Assembly: GCF_001724135.1 (NCBI RefSeq)
Contig: NZ_MEDS01000017.1
Span: 1 to 44,834 of the forward strand
Source of the DNA: Comamonas sp. SCN 65-56
GTDB taxonomy: Bacteria > Pseudomonadota > Gammaproteobacteria > Burkholderiales > Burkholderiaceae_C
DNA: 44,834 bases
Reading direction: 5' to 3'
Below, in pieces: positions 7,798-20,198 of the stretch (its first letter is position 1; each line of letters begins with the position of its first letter). The notes beneath the pieces are model-generated. The model saw only the letters and a program-made list of their open reading frames with translations, was not told where the DNA came from and ran no database searches. Made by a program: the position numbers and the translations under genes.

Positions 7798-8570
7798 GCG
7801 GCTGCTCCCGCAGCCGCTGCATGCTGCTTGAAGCCGGTGCGCGCAATGCTGCGAGCCAGCTCCATGTCGCCCTCTTCGGCGATCTTGCCGCCATCCAGGC
7901 GCAGCACGGCGTCCGGATGCAGCGATTCAATCATCTGCAGATAGTGCGAAATGATGATGAAAGCGGTGCCTTCGCCGCGCAGGCGCTCCACCAGCTTGAC
8001 CACCGCACGCACGCCATCCACGTCCATGCCCGAATCGATTTCGTCAAGCATCGCCAGCTTGGGCTGCATCAGCGCCAGCTGCAGCAACTCGTTGCGCTTG
8101 CGCTCGCCACCCGAAAATCCTTCGTTCACCGGACGCCCCAGCATGCTCGCGGGCAGGCCCAGCTCCTTGGCCGCCGCCTTGGCGCTGGCGAGAAAGTCAA
8201 ATGCATCCTGCGGTTCTTCGCCACGCGCCTGGCGCACGGCGTTCAGCGCGGTACGCACGAACAGGTTGTTTTTCACGCCGGGCACATCGGGCGGTGCCTG
8301 AAACGAGACAAACAGTCCGGCGCGCGCGCGCTCATGTGCCTCCAGCTCCAGCAGATTCTTGCCATCGAGCACCGCCTGGCCCGACACCACCTGGTAGCTC
8401 GGATGCCCCGCCAGCGCCATACCCAGTGTGCTCTTGCCACTGCCGTTGGCGCCCATCAGCACCACCAGGCTGCCCGGCTGCACATCGAGCGAAACCGCCT
8501 GCAGCACGGTGCGCTCGCCGATATCGACACGCAAGTCACGTACCTGCAGCAAGGCGTGGGAAACACTCAT
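7794..8570 (-). CDS. sufC: SufC, ATPase of the SUF scaffold
   Basis: ABC-type ATPase of 258 residues without membrane segments. Walker A is GANGSGKST (residues 40-48), the signature is FSGGERKRNE, Walker B is LAMLDEIDSG, and the H-loop is IIISHY. SufC powers cluster assembly on SufB/SufD. ATG 8570 is the natural start (MSVSHALLQVRDLRV); the frame stays open upstream, but that sequence overlaps sufB antiparallel in phase only and is not conserved. The gap to sufB is 47 bp. Confidence 0.95.
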   Translation of the reverse strand: MSVSHALLQVRDLRVDIGERTVLQAVSLDVQPGSLVVLMGANGSGKSTLGMALAGHPSYQVVSGQAVLDGKNLLELEAHERARAGLFVSFQAPPDVPGVKNNLFVRTALNAVRQARGEEPQDAFDFLASAKAAAKELGLPASMLGRPVNEGFSGGERKRNELLQLALMQPKLAMLDEIDSGMDVDGVRAVVKLVERLRGEGTAFIIISHYLQMIESLHPDAVLRLDGGKIAEEGDMELARSIARTGFKQHAAAAGAAA

Positions 8571-8617
8571 GATTGGACTCTCTTCTTCAAAATTTCTGAA
8601 ACGCTGTCGGCGCTGGA

Positions 8618-10111
<1,494 letters not shown>

Positions 10112-10135
10112 GGGTCTCGCTGTGGGAATGCGTTA

Positions 10136-10158
10136 AATGTGCATATCATATGCACCTT
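10136..10158 (-). promoter_or_regulatory. candidate Rrf2-type operator in the suf promoter
   Basis: Read on the minus strand, this 23-bp site has AAGGTGCATAT, a central G, and ATATGCACATT, with a perfect inner palindrome GTGCATAT-N-ATATGCAC (10139-10155). It matches 17 of 23 positions of the enterobacterial NsrR consensus as I remember it (AAGATGCATTT-A-AAATGCATCTT), so an Rrf2-family repressor (NsrR, IscR or a SufR-like protein) is a reasonable guess. TATGAT inside it could be the -10, which would make it a repressor site. The binding protein is not identified. Confidence 0.6.
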
Positions 10159-10282
10159 TAGCGACTGGGTAGCCGGGAGGGTCTTGCGGCTGCGGCCGCA
10201 ATGACGGCAACGCCGCCCAAGGACGGCGCTGTGCTCGTCAAGTACCGGTGCCTGACCGAACCAGTGTCGGGAACCCCGAACT

Positions 10283-12517
<2,235 letters not shown>

Positions 12518-12558
12518 CGCGCAAGCCTCCGAAAATGGCGGAAAACAATGAAAGTCGC

Positions 12559-12575
12559 GGCCCGGATCACGGGCC
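12559..12575 (-). other. hairpin in the icd 5' untranslated region
   Basis: A perfect 6-bp stem (GGCCCG / CGGGCC) with a 5-nt loop lies 42 bp before the icd start and downstream of the promoter candidate. No U-tract follows. It may affect mRNA stability; no function is shown. Confidence 0.4.
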
Positions 12576-12590
12576 TTGGACCAAATTTTC

Positions 12591-12620
12591 ATGATATCTG
12601 AGATGGATTTCATTTGGCAA
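12591..12620 (-). promoter_or_regulatory. candidate icd promoter
   Basis: On the minus strand, TTGCCA (12615-12620) and TATCAT (12591-12596) are separated by 18 bp, about 74 bp upstream of the icd start. The region is locally AT-rich. Assigned by pattern only. Confidence 0.45.
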
Positions 12621-12649
12621 AAAATCCGCCCTCCTTCACCCTGCGCCCA

Positions 12650-12685
12650 GCAAAAAGGGCCTTTGACGCCAAGCCAAAGACCCTT
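12650..12685 (-). terminator. intrinsic terminator of sodB
   Basis: Minus-strand RNA would form AAGGG/CTTTG paired with CAAAG/CCCTT (one internal mismatch, 9-nt loop) followed directly by a run of five T. It sits 31 bp after the sodB stop. Confidence 0.8.
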
Positions 12686-12715
12686 GCAGTGAATGCCGAA
12701 CGCGTCGGCCAGCCA

Positions 12716-13297
12716 TCAGCCGAAATTCTTCTCGGCAAACTGCCAGTTGATGAGGTGGTCCATCACCGTCTCGACGAACTTCGGGCGCGCGTTGCGGTAG
12801 TCGATGTAGTAGGCGTGCTCCCACACGTCCACCGTCAACAGCGGCTTGTCGGCGCCGGTCAGCGGGGTCGCCGCATTGCTGGTGTTGACGATGTCGACGC
12901 TGCCGTCCGCCTTCTTCACCAGCCAGGTCCAGCCCGAGCCGAAATTGCCGCCGGCGCTTTTCACGAAGGCTTCGCGGAAGGCCGCGTAGCTGCCCCATTT
13001 GGCGTCGATCGCCTTGGCCAGCGCACCACCGGGATGGCCGCCGCCATTGGGCTTCAGGCTGTGCCAGAAGAAGGTGTGGTTCCAGATCTGCGCGGCGTTG
13101 TTGAAGATACCGCCGCTGGATTTTTTGACGATGTCCTCGAGCGTCATGTGCTCGAACTCGGTGCCTTTTTGCAGGTTGTTCAGGTTGGTGACATAGCCGT
13201 TGTGGTGCTTGCCGTAGTGAAATTCCAGCGTTTCCTTGCTGATGTGGGGCGCCAGTGCGTCCATGGCATAGGGAAGAGCGGGCAATTCGTGTTGCAT
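12716..13297 (-). CDS. sodB: iron superoxide dismutase SodB
   Basis: Fe/Mn-type superoxide dismutase of 193 residues, cytoplasmic, converting superoxide to peroxide and oxygen. Metal ligands are in FHYGKHH (H27), [10 protein letters not shown], and [13 protein letters not shown] (Asp and His). [11 protein letters not shown] and the FGSGWTWL block favour the iron type. The start at ATG 13297 has a good ribosome-binding site (AAAGGA). It is monocistronic: a promoter candidate lies upstream and a strong terminator downstream. Confidence 0.96.
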   Translation of the reverse strand: MQHELPALPYAMDALAPHISKETLEFHYGKHHNGYVTNLNNLQKGTEFEHMTLEDIVKKSSGGIFNNAAQIWNHTFFWHSLKPNGGGHPGGALAKAIDAKWGSYAAFREAFVKSAGGNFGSGWTWLVKKADGSVDIVNTSNAATPLTGADKPLLTVDVWEHAYYIDYRNARPKFVETVMDHLINWQFAEKNFG

Positions 13298-13361
13298 GGT
13301 GTGTTCCTTTCGTTGTCTGTCAATGAACCGGTTGCCGCCAGTCAGCGCGGCAAACCCGACC

Positions 13362-13367
13362 ATTGTA
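13362..13367 (-). promoter_or_regulatory. candidate sodB -10 element
   Basis: TACAAT on the minus strand, 65 bp upstream of the sodB start, with no good -35. The rest of the benE-sodB gap holds a 7-bp hairpin (13385-13406, CTGCCCG/CGGGCAG, no U-run) and a tandem TGCGAGATTC duplication near 13420. Confidence 0.35.
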
Positions 13368-13437
13368 GGAAGGTCCGTGCCTGACTGCCCGCCCTGATTC
13401 GGGCAGCCCCATCGCCTACTGCGAGATTCTGCGAGAT

Positions 13438-14673
13438 TCAGCCGCCCGAGCCGCGCAGGGCGGCGAAATCGGCCCGCTCCAGCAGCAGCGACACCAGCAC
13501 GCCCGCCACCAGCCCCCAGAACGCGGCGCCGATGTTCAGGATCGTCAAATCCGTCACCGTCACCAGAAACGCCACCAGCGCGCCGAGCGAAAAACGCCCG
13601 GCGAACGAGGCGACGAACGCCGTCTGCAGCACGCGCAGCATGGCCAGCCCAGCCAGCGTGGCGATGAACGCCGGGGGCGTGGCCAGCATCAGCCGGGTGA
13701 ACAAGGGCGACAGCAGGCCGAAAGCCATCGCCAGCAGGCCGACGACCAGCGCGCCGGTGTAGTGGCGCCGCTGCTCTCCCGAGGAAATGATGATGGCATT
13801 GGTCGGCCCGGTCAGGCAGGTCGATACCGTGCCGACAAAGGCGCTGACCATGGAGCCGATGCCGCAGGCCAGCGTGACCGCGTTGACCGGCGCCTCGTGC
13901 CCAGCCACCTTCAGCACCGCCACGCCCTGCCCGTTCTGCACCACCAGCACGGTGATGGCCAGCGGCAGCACCAGCTCGATCATGGCCTGCAGCGACCAGG
14001 CCGGTGCGTAGAGGTGGGGGCGCGCCAGCACCATGCTGGCATCGAGCTGCGGCGCAAACCGCGCCGACAGCACCACGGCAATCGCGCCGACCAGCAGCGC
14101 GCCGAGCATGGGCGGCAGGCGCTTGCCCAGGCGCGGCCAGCCGCTCAACAGCAAGAAGGCGACGACCATGGGCGCTGCGATCGGCACGTCCTGGTGCAGC
14201 GCCCGCACCAGGTCGGTGCCAAAGCGCAGGAACACGCCAGCCACCATCCCCATCACGATCGGCATGGGCACGGCCGCCATCGCGCGCCGCACCCAGCCGC
14301 TGATGCCCAGCAGCAGCAGCAGCACGCCGGTGGCAAAAAACGCGCCAATCACCTGGGCAAAACTCAGGTGCTCGAGCGCCGGGCCGACCAGCACCGTGCC
14401 CGGGATGGTCCAGAAGAACGCCAGCGGCTGGCGGTAGCGCCAGGACATCAAGAGCGTGATGAGCCCGTTGAGAAAAAAGGCGCCAAAAATCCACGAGGCC
14501 AGATCCGACTCCGACAGCCCGCCGCGCAGCCCGACCGAGAGAATGACCGCCACCGGGCCGGTCGCCGCAAAGATGAAGCCGATCAGGCCGTTGACCGCAT
14601 AGGTCACACCGACATCGCGGCGCAGCGCGGCCCAGCGGGGGGCGGCCTGAGCGGGTGCTTCGATCGAGAGCAC
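13438..14673 (-). CDS. benE: BenE-family benzoate/H+ symporter-like transporter
   Basis: Integral inner-membrane protein of 411 residues with about 12 hydrophobic segments and family motifs [26 protein letters not shown] and [13 protein letters not shown]. BenE-family members carry benzoate or related aromatic acids with protons. The substrate here is uncertain: no benzoate catabolic gene is nearby, and the neighbours are xseA (10 bp upstream, same strand) and sodB. It starts with GTG. Confidence 0.88.
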   Translation of the reverse strand: MLSIEAPAQAAPRWAALRRDVGVTYAVNGLIGFIFAATGPVAVILSVGLRGGLSESDLASWIFGAFFLNGLITLLMSWRYRQPLAFFWTIPGTVLVGPALEHLSFAQVIGAFFATGVLLLLLGISGWVRRAMAAVPMPIVMGMVAGVFLRFGTDLVRALHQDVPIAAPMVVAFLLLSGWPRLGKRLPPMLGALLVGAIAVVLSARFAPQLDASMVLARPHLYAPAWSLQAMIELVLPLAITVLVVQNGQGVAVLKVAGHEAPVNAVTLACGIGSMVSAFVGTVSTCLTGPTNAIIISSGEQRRHYTGALVVGLLAMAFGLLSPLFTRLMLATPPAFIATLAGLAMLRVLQTAFVASFAGRFSLGALVAFLVTVTDLTILNIGAAFWGLVAGVLVSLLLERADFAALRGSGG

Positions 14674-14683
14674 GGGCAGGCTC

Positions 14684-16012
14684 CTACAGCAGGCGCGGCT
14701 GTGCCACGGTCAGGTCGAGTTCGCCCTCGGCCAGGCGGGCGTGCACCGGCGCGCCGGTACGCACCTGGGACGGACGCGTCAGCACCTGCCCCTGCGCATC
14801 GGTCAGCAGTGCGTAGCCGCGCGCAAGCACCTGCTGCGGATCGACCAGCTGCAGGCGCAGCGCGGTGCGTTCCAGGCGCTCGGCATGGCGCGCCAGGCTG
14901 CGCTCGAAAATACGAGGGAAATCGCCCTCCAGCGCTTGCTGCACCTGCGCACTGCGCTCCAATTTGAAGAGTGCTGCATGGCGCAGGCGCTGTGCCTGGT
15001 TGGCCAGGCGCAATTGCGCCGCCGCGACCAGACCCGAAGGGCGCCCCAGGCGCTGCGCTGCGCCGTCGAGGCGCTGGTGGCCGCCATCGATCTGGCGCTG
15101 CAGCGCCTGCGTCAAGCGCTCTTGCACCAGCTGCAGCGCCCCGAGCCAGTCTGCGCGCGGCTGCGCCACCAGTTCGGCGGCAGCAGTGGGCGTGGGCGCG
15201 CGCAGGTCGGCGCAGAAATCGGCGATGGTGAAATCCGTCTCATGCCCCACGCCGCTGACGAGGGGCACGGGGCTGCGCACGATGGTGCGTGCCAACGCCT
15301 CGTCATTGAAGGCCCAGAGGTCTTCCATCGAGCCACCGCCGCGCACCAGCAAGATGACATCGATCGGCGGATGATTCAAAGGCTTTTTGGCCTCTGACGC
15401 TTGCCCAGCATGCGTTAGCAGATACAACTGTGATAGCGCTTCGCACAGCGTTGCGGGCGCTGCCGCGCCCTGCACCTGCGCTGGCGCCAGCACCACGGGG
15501 ATATGCGGCACGCGCCGCGCCAGCGTGGTCGCCACGTCGTGCAGCGCGGTGGCGCCCAGCGAGGTGACCAGCCCGATGGCGCGCGGCATCACCGGCAGCG
15601 GACGTTTGCGCGCGGCATCGAACAAGCCTTCGGCCTCCAGCCTGGCCTTGAGGCGCAAAAACTGCTCGAACAACTGCCCCTGCCCGGCCTGGCGCATGTC
15701 CTCCACGATGAGCTGCAGATCGCCGCGGGCCTCGTACACGCCCAGGCTGGCGCGCAGCTCCACCTGGTCGCCATCGCGCGGGTTGAACGTGAGCTGGCCG
15801 GCGGCGCGGCGAAACATCGCGCAGCGCAACTGCCCCTGCGCATCCTTGAGCGTGAAGTAGCAATGTCCGCTGGCCGCGCGCGAGAAGCCCGCCAGCTCGC
15901 CGCGCACCGCCAGCGGGTTGAAGCGCGCCTGCAGACTGTCCGCCACGGCGCGGCACAGCGCGCCAACCTCCCAGATCAGCGGCGCGGTTGCGTGGTTTTG
16001 GGGTTCAAACAC
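14684..16012 (-). CDS. xseA: exodeoxyribonuclease VII large subunit XseA
   Basis: Protein of 442 residues. Exonuclease VII degrades single-stranded DNA to short oligonucleotides in repair. An N-terminal OB-fold (residues ~15-105, including SGHCYFTLKD) is followed by the catalytic domain with IGLVTSLGATALHDV, VRGGGSMEDLWAFND and GVGHETDFTIAD, then a long helical C-terminus. Residues about 192-213 (LLTHAGQASEAKKPLNH) correspond to a diverged repeat read in frame, just before the IDVILLVRGGG strand. It starts at GTG 16012; benE follows after 10 bp. The small subunit XseB is not in the window. Confidence 0.95.
   Translation of the reverse strand: MFEPQNHATAPLIWEVGALCRAVADSLQARFNPLAVRGELAGFSRAASGHCYFTLKDAQGQLRCAMFRRAAGQLTFNPRDGDQVELRASLGVYEARGDLQLIVEDMRQAGQGQLFEQFLRLKARLEAEGLFDAARKRPLPVMPRAIGLVTSLGATALHDVATTLARRVPHIPVVLAPAQVQGAAAPATLCEALSQLYLLTHAGQASEAKKPLNHPPIDVILLVRGGGSMEDLWAFNDEALARTIVRSPVPLVSGVGHETDFTIADFCADLRAPTPTAAAELVAQPRADWLGALQLVQERLTQALQRQIDGGHQRLDGAAQRLGRPSGLVAAAQLRLANQAQRLRHAALFKLERSAQVQQALEGDFPRIFERSLARHAERLERTALRLQLVDPQQVLARGYALLTDAQGQVLTRPSQVRTGAPVHARLAEGELDLTVAQPRLL
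15374..15436 (-). repeat. dispersed palindromic repeat, copy B (inside xseA)
   Basis: In the xseA coding direction this stretch shares, in the same order and nearly the same spacing, the blocks CAAGCG, GAGGCC and TTGAA with the intergenic copy A, with one 1-nt gap. It is read in frame as extra residues before the conserved VRGGGS motif. The hairpin is degenerate here. Confidence 0.55.
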
Positions 16013-16352
16013 AGGCGGGACAAGGGCTTGCGCCCGGTGTCTGCGAAGCAGTCATCCACAGAAAGGCTGCCGTGGTTGACGAAAGCATGAAAGTGCAAGC
16101 GATAGCACGAAAATCACCAACGCACGTGTAACTCATTGATTTAATTGATGTTTTTGTAGCTCAATTTTTAGGCAATGCGTGCAAAACACCAGTGGATGCG
16201 CTCCGGACCCGCTTGTACCGCCAGTTACCCACAAAGTTATCCACAGAAAAGGTGGAAGACTTTCGTTGCTCGTCCTGCAGCCCGGTCTCGGCAGCTGCGC
16301 AATGTCGGTGCGCCATAATCAAACGCTTGCATCCAACTGCGCGGAGTACGCA
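16013..16352. other. 340-bp gene-free region with DnaA-box-like sites and AT-rich core
   Basis: The xseA-exbB divergent gap. It holds TTATCCACA (16237-16245, a perfect DnaA-box consensus), TTACCCACA (16225-16233) and TCATCCACA (16052-16060), the last two one mismatch away. The first and third are each followed by AGAAA(A)GG, a near-duplicate context of about 16 bp. An AT-rich stretch (about 16128-16172) lies between. A CATAAT at 16314-16319 could be a -10 for exbB. No convincing gene is seen. Confidence 0.5.
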
Positions 16353-17003
16353 TTGTTTTCGATCATACAAGCCTCGGGCTGGCCGATCTGGCCACTCATC
16401 GCCTGCTCCATCGCCGCGCTCGCGCTCATCATCGAGCGCTTCATTTCCCTGCAGACGCGACGCGTTGCGCCGCCCAAGCTGCTCGATGAAGCCATCGCCG
16501 TCACCGCGCGCGGTCTGCCGGCGCCGGATGTCGTCACCCAGCTGGAACAGAACAGCGCCCTGGGCGAGGTGCTGGCCAGCGGCATCCGCCAGCTCGTCAG
16601 CCAGCCGCGCAGCTCGCCGGATGAGATTCGCGCGGCGATGGAAGGCAGCGGCCGGGCGATGGCGCACCGGCTGGAAAAATACCTCAACGCGCTGGGCACC
16701 ATCGCCTCGGCAGCGCCGCTGCTGGGCTTGCTCGGCACGGTGGTCGGCATGATCGAGATTTTCGGCGCACAGGCCGGTGCCGGCGCCGTCGGGCAGGTGG
16801 CCGGCGGCGGCAACCCGGCGCAGCTGGCGCATGGCATTGCGATGGCGCTGTACAACACGGCCTTCGGTCTGATCATTGCCATACCGTCGCTGTTTTTCTG
16901 GAAGTACTTCCGCAGCCGCGTCGATGCCTACGTGCTGCAACTCGAACTGGCCAGCGACCGCTTCTTGCGCCACCTGGCCCAGCTGGGCCAGCGCAAGCCC
17001 TGA
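16353..17003 (+). CDS. exbB: ExbB/TolQ-family proton channel protein
   Basis: MotA/TolQ/ExbB proton-channel family, 216 residues, inner membrane. One N-terminal membrane helix (WPIWPLIACSIAALALII), a cytoplasmic loop, then two further helices (LNALGTIASAAPLLGLLGTVVGMI and the FGLIIAIPSLFF segment) form the family core. With ExbD it uses proton flow to energise outer-membrane transport or similar work. TTG 16353 is the preferred start: GGAG lies 7 nt upstream and family members begin at FSIIQAxGWPIW. ATG 16302 would add 17 unconserved residues. exbD follows after 18 bp. Confidence 0.92.
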   Translation: MFSIIQASGWPIWPLIACSIAALALIIERFISLQTRRVAPPKLLDEAIAVTARGLPAPDVVTQLEQNSALGEVLASGIRQLVSQPRSSPDEIRAAMEGSGRAMAHRLEKYLNALGTIASAAPLLGLLGTVVGMIEIFGAQAGAGAVGQVAGGGNPAQLAHGIAMALYNTAFGLIIAIPSLFFWKYFRSRVDAYVLQLELASDRFLRHLAQLGQRKP

Positions 17004-17021
17004 GAGCGTGAGAGCACAGGC

Positions 17022-17462
17022 ATGAACTTTCGCGCCAGCCCCCGGGAAGAGCCCCGGATCGACCTGATCCCGTTCATTGACGTGTTGCTGGTGATCCTGA
17101 TCTTTCTCATGCTCACCACGACCTACAGTCGTTTCACCGAGCTGCAGCTGACGCTGCCCGTGGCGGATGCGCAGCAGATGCGCGAGCGCCCGCGCGAGGT
17201 CATCGTCGCCGTCTCGGCCGAAGGACAGTACGCCGTCAACAAGACCACGCTGGCCGGCAAGGGCGTGCAGGCGCTGGCAGCTGCGCTGCAGGCGGCCATG
17301 CCCAGCGGCAGCGATCCGATTCTCATCATCAGTGCCGACGCGCTGGCGCCACACCAGTCCGTCGTCACGGTGATGGAAGCGGCACGCCGCGTGGGCCTGG
17401 CGCAGATCACCTTTGCCACCCAGAGCTCCGGCGGCGCCAAGGCATCTGCCGACCCGCAGTGA
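17022..17462 (+). CDS. exbD: ExbD/TolR-family protein
   Basis: Protein of 146 residues with one N-terminal membrane helix ([18 protein letters not shown]) preceded by the conserved DLIPFID; D20 corresponds to the proton-carrying Asp of ExbD. The rest is a periplasmic domain ([22 protein letters not shown]). Partner of the preceding ExbB protein. There is no TonB gene in the window, so the energised partner is unknown; next to lpxK, a role in envelope lipid traffic is possible but unproven. Confidence 0.93.
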   Translation: MNFRASPREEPRIDLIPFIDVLLVILIFLMLTTTYSRFTELQLTLPVADAQQMRERPREVIVAVSAEGQYAVNKTTLAGKGVQALAAALQAAMPSGSDPILIISADALAPHQSVVTVMEAARRVGLAQITFATQSSGGAKASADPQ

Positions 17463-17463
17463 C

Positions 17464-18465
17464 ATGAGCGAGCGCCTGCGCCGCGCTTGGCAGCACCGTG
17501 GCGCACCAGCGCGGTTGCTGTGGCCGCTGTCCCAGCTCTACGGCGCCCTGGTGCGCCTGCGCCACGCGATCTACGCATGCCGCTGGCTGCGCAGCGAGCG
17601 CCTGCCGGTGCCGGTGATCGTCGTCGGCAACGTGGTGGCGGGCGGCAGCGGCAAGACCCCCGTCACCATCGCACTGGCGCAGCACCTGCGCGCCAGGGGC
17701 TGGCATCCGGGCGTGATCTCCCGCGGCTGGGGCCGGGCAACGCAGGACTGCCGCGCCGTGCTGCCGGCAAGCAGCGCTCGCGACGTCGGCGACGAGCCCC
17801 TGCTCATCGCCCGCCGCGCCCAGGTGCCGGTGTACGTTGCGCCGCGCCGTGCCGACGCGGGCCGCGCGCTGCTCGCCGCCCATCCCGCCACCGACATCCT
17901 GCTGTGCGACGACGGCCTGCAGCACCTGGCGCTGGCGCGCGATCTGGAACTCTGTGTCTTCAGCGATACGGGCGCTGGTAATGGCTGGCTGCTGCCTGCC
18001 GGCCCGCTGCGCGAGCCCTGGCCGCGTGCCGTGGATGCGGTGCTCTATCGCGGCACACCACCGGCGGGTGCGGCGCCGGCGTTTGCCGTTCAGCGCGCGC
18101 TGGCCGACCATGCCATCAGTGCCAACGGCGATGCGGTGGCGCTGGGCAGCCTCGTCGGCCAGCCGCTGCATGCGCTGGCGGGCATTGCCGAACCAGAGAC
18201 TTTCTTTACCATGCTGCGCGCGCAGGGCTTGACGCTTGCGCGCACGCAGATCCTGCCGGATCATCATGATTTTGATAGCTGGCAGCGCCCTGCTGACAAG
18301 CGCGAATGCCTGATTTGCACCGAAAAAGACGCCGTCAAGCTCTGGCGGCACGCCAGCGACGCGCTGGCGGTGCCGCTGCAGACCACCCTGGCACCCGCCT
18401 TCCTGGACTGGCTGGACGCGCGCCTGGCCTCACTATCATCACGCCATGGACCCCAAACTGCTTGA
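17464..18465 (+). CDS. lpxK: LpxK, tetraacyldisaccharide 4'-kinase
   Basis: Lipid A biosynthesis kinase of 333 residues that phosphorylates the 4' position of the disaccharide precursor at the inner membrane. N-terminal hydrophobic helix, Walker [14 protein letters not shown] (residues 54-66), then SRGWGR and DDGLQHLAL, all typical. ATG 17464 lies one base after the exbD stop. Residues about 268-286 ([19 protein letters not shown]) are encoded by a recognisable copy of the dispersed repeat, directly before the conserved CTEKDAVKL. The 3' end overlaps the next gene by 20 bp. Confidence 0.95.
   Translation: MSERLRRAWQHRGAPARLLWPLSQLYGALVRLRHAIYACRWLRSERLPVPVIVVGNVVAGGSGKTPVTIALAQHLRARGWHPGVISRGWGRATQDCRAVLPASSARDVGDEPLLIARRAQVPVYVAPRRADAGRALLAAHPATDILLCDDGLQHLALARDLELCVFSDTGAGNGWLLPAGPLREPWPRAVDAVLYRGTPPAGAAPAFAVQRALADHAISANGDAVALGSLVGQPLHALAGIAEPETFFTMLRAQGLTLARTQILPDHHDFDSWQRPADKRECLICTEKDAVKLWRHASDALAVPLQTTLAPAFLDWLDARLASLSSRHGPQTA
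18269..18323 (+). repeat. dispersed palindromic repeat, copy C (inside lpxK)
   Basis: Aligned without gaps to the intergenic copy A (2021-2073 with 18271-18323), 33 of 53 bases agree, including TTTGATAGCT (10 of 10), CAAGCGC and GATTTG. It is read in frame as part of LpxK, between the DHHDFD segment and the conserved CTEKDAVKL motif. Confidence 0.65.
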
Positions 18466-18631
18466 ACTGCTGGTCTGCCCCGTCACCAAGGGGCCACTCA
18501 CCTACGACCGCGAGCGTCAGGAACTGGTCTCGCATAGCGCGCGCCTGGCCTACCCGGTGCGCGATGGCATCCCCATCCTGCTCGAGACCGAGGCACGCAC
18601 GCTCAACGATGACGAGCTCGACACGAAGTGA
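18446..18631 (+). CDS. UPF0434/Trm112-like small protein
   Basis: Small protein of 61 residues: [15 protein letters not shown], then [18 protein letters not shown], the UPF0434 (YcaR) pattern related to Trm112. It has one Cys rather than a full zinc site. Its place between lpxK and kdsB is conserved in many proteobacteria. It overlaps the end of lpxK by 20 bp and kdsB by 4 bp, so it is translationally coupled. The exact function of bacterial members is not established. Confidence 0.9.
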   Translation: MDPKLLELLVCPVTKGPLTYDRERQELVSHSARLAYPVRDGIPILLETEARTLNDDELDTK

Positions 18632-19416
18632 ACACGCCGCCCTTCACCGTCCTGATTCCGGCCCGCATGGCCTCCACGCGGCTGCCGGACAAGCCGCTCG
18701 CCGATATCGCCGGTGTGCCGATGGTGGTGCGCGTGGCGCAGCAGGCAGCCAGGAGCGGCGCGGCGCAGGTGGTGATTGCCGCCGACGATGCGCGCATCGT
18801 GCAGGCCTGTCAGGCCCATGGCGTGCAAGCGCAGCTCACACGCGCTGACCACGCCAGCGGCAGCGATCGCCTGGCCGAGGCCTGCGCACTGCTCGCGCTG
18901 GCACCCGACGCCATCGTCGTCAACGTGCAAGGCGATGAGCCGCTGATCGATCCGCAGCTGATCAACGCCGTCGCCCGGCTGCTGGCCGCGCAGCCGGACG
19001 CCGCCATGGGCACCGCCGCCCACCCGATTGCCAGCGCGGAGGATTTCGCCAACGCTAACGTGGTCAAAGTGGTCTGCGACGCGCGCGGCATGGCGCATTA
19101 CTTCAGTCGCGCGCCGATTCCCCATGCGCGCGACGCGGCGACCGGCAGCGCCTGGTGGCAGACCGCCACGGCGGCGCGCATTGCACCATTGCGGCACATC
19201 GGCATCTACAGCTACCGCGCGGGTTTTCTGCGCGACTTCAGCGCGCTGGCGCCTGCGCCCACGGAGCAAATCGAGTCTCTGGAACAGCTGCGCGCCCTTT
19301 GGCACGGATTTCGCATAGCTGTGCACATCACGCCGGATGCACCGGGCGCCGGGGTAGACACTCCGGCCGACCTTGCACGCGTGCGCGAGTGGTTCTCCCG
19401 GCAGCCCGATCTGTAA
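18628..19416 (+). CDS. kdsB: KdsB, CMP-KDO synthetase
   Basis: 3-deoxy-manno-octulosonate cytidylyltransferase of 262 residues; it activates KDO with CTP for lipopolysaccharide core synthesis. The N-terminal [15 protein letters not shown] binds the nucleotide, and [10 protein letters not shown] carries the metal-binding Asp. It starts with GTG 18628, overlapping the preceding stop (GTGA), and is followed by adk. Confidence 0.96.
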   Translation: MNTPPFTVLIPARMASTRLPDKPLADIAGVPMVVRVAQQAARSGAAQVVIAADDARIVQACQAHGVQAQLTRADHASGSDRLAEACALLALAPDAIVVNVQGDEPLIDPQLINAVARLLAAQPDAAMGTAAHPIASAEDFANANVVKVVCDARGMAHYFSRAPIPHARDAATGSAWWQTATAARIAPLRHIGIYSYRAGFLRDFSALAPAPTEQIESLEQLRALWHGFRIAVHITPDAPGAGVDTPADLARVREWFSRQPDL

Positions 19417-19479
19417 GCAAAGGTGCGTGCTATTCTTGACCGCTTGCGCGCACTGCGGCGGCGCCGCCGATTTTCATAG

Positions 19480-20151
<672 letters not shown>

Positions 20152-20176
20152 GGCGCCGTCGACCTGCACCCGAATC

Positions 20177-20198
20177 GCCCCGCTCCGCGGGGCTTTTT
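20177..20198 (+). terminator. intrinsic terminator after adk
   Basis: Perfect 7-bp stem GCCCCGC / GCGGGGC with loop TCC, followed by TTTTT, 26 bp after the adk stop. It abuts the stop codon of the convergent asparaginase gene. Confidence 0.9.

Noticed and set aside
10184-10201. Hairpin TTGCGGC/GCCGCAA as icd terminator
   Set aside because: The stem is perfect but no U-run follows on either strand, so it is not supported as an intrinsic terminator.
13385-13406. Hairpin CTGCCCG/CGGGCAG as benE terminator
   Set aside because: Good stem, but a GC-rich tail instead of a T-run and an 8-nt loop.
16013-16352. Chromosomal replication origin
   Set aside because: Only three DnaA-box-like sites, no dnaA, dnaN, gyrB, parA or rpmH next to it. 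Kept only as a cluster of possible DnaA sites.
16161-17465. Minus-strand open frame of 434 codons opposite exbB and exbD
   Set aside because: Shadow of the exbB/exbD pair, which have clear membrane helices and the channel Asp.
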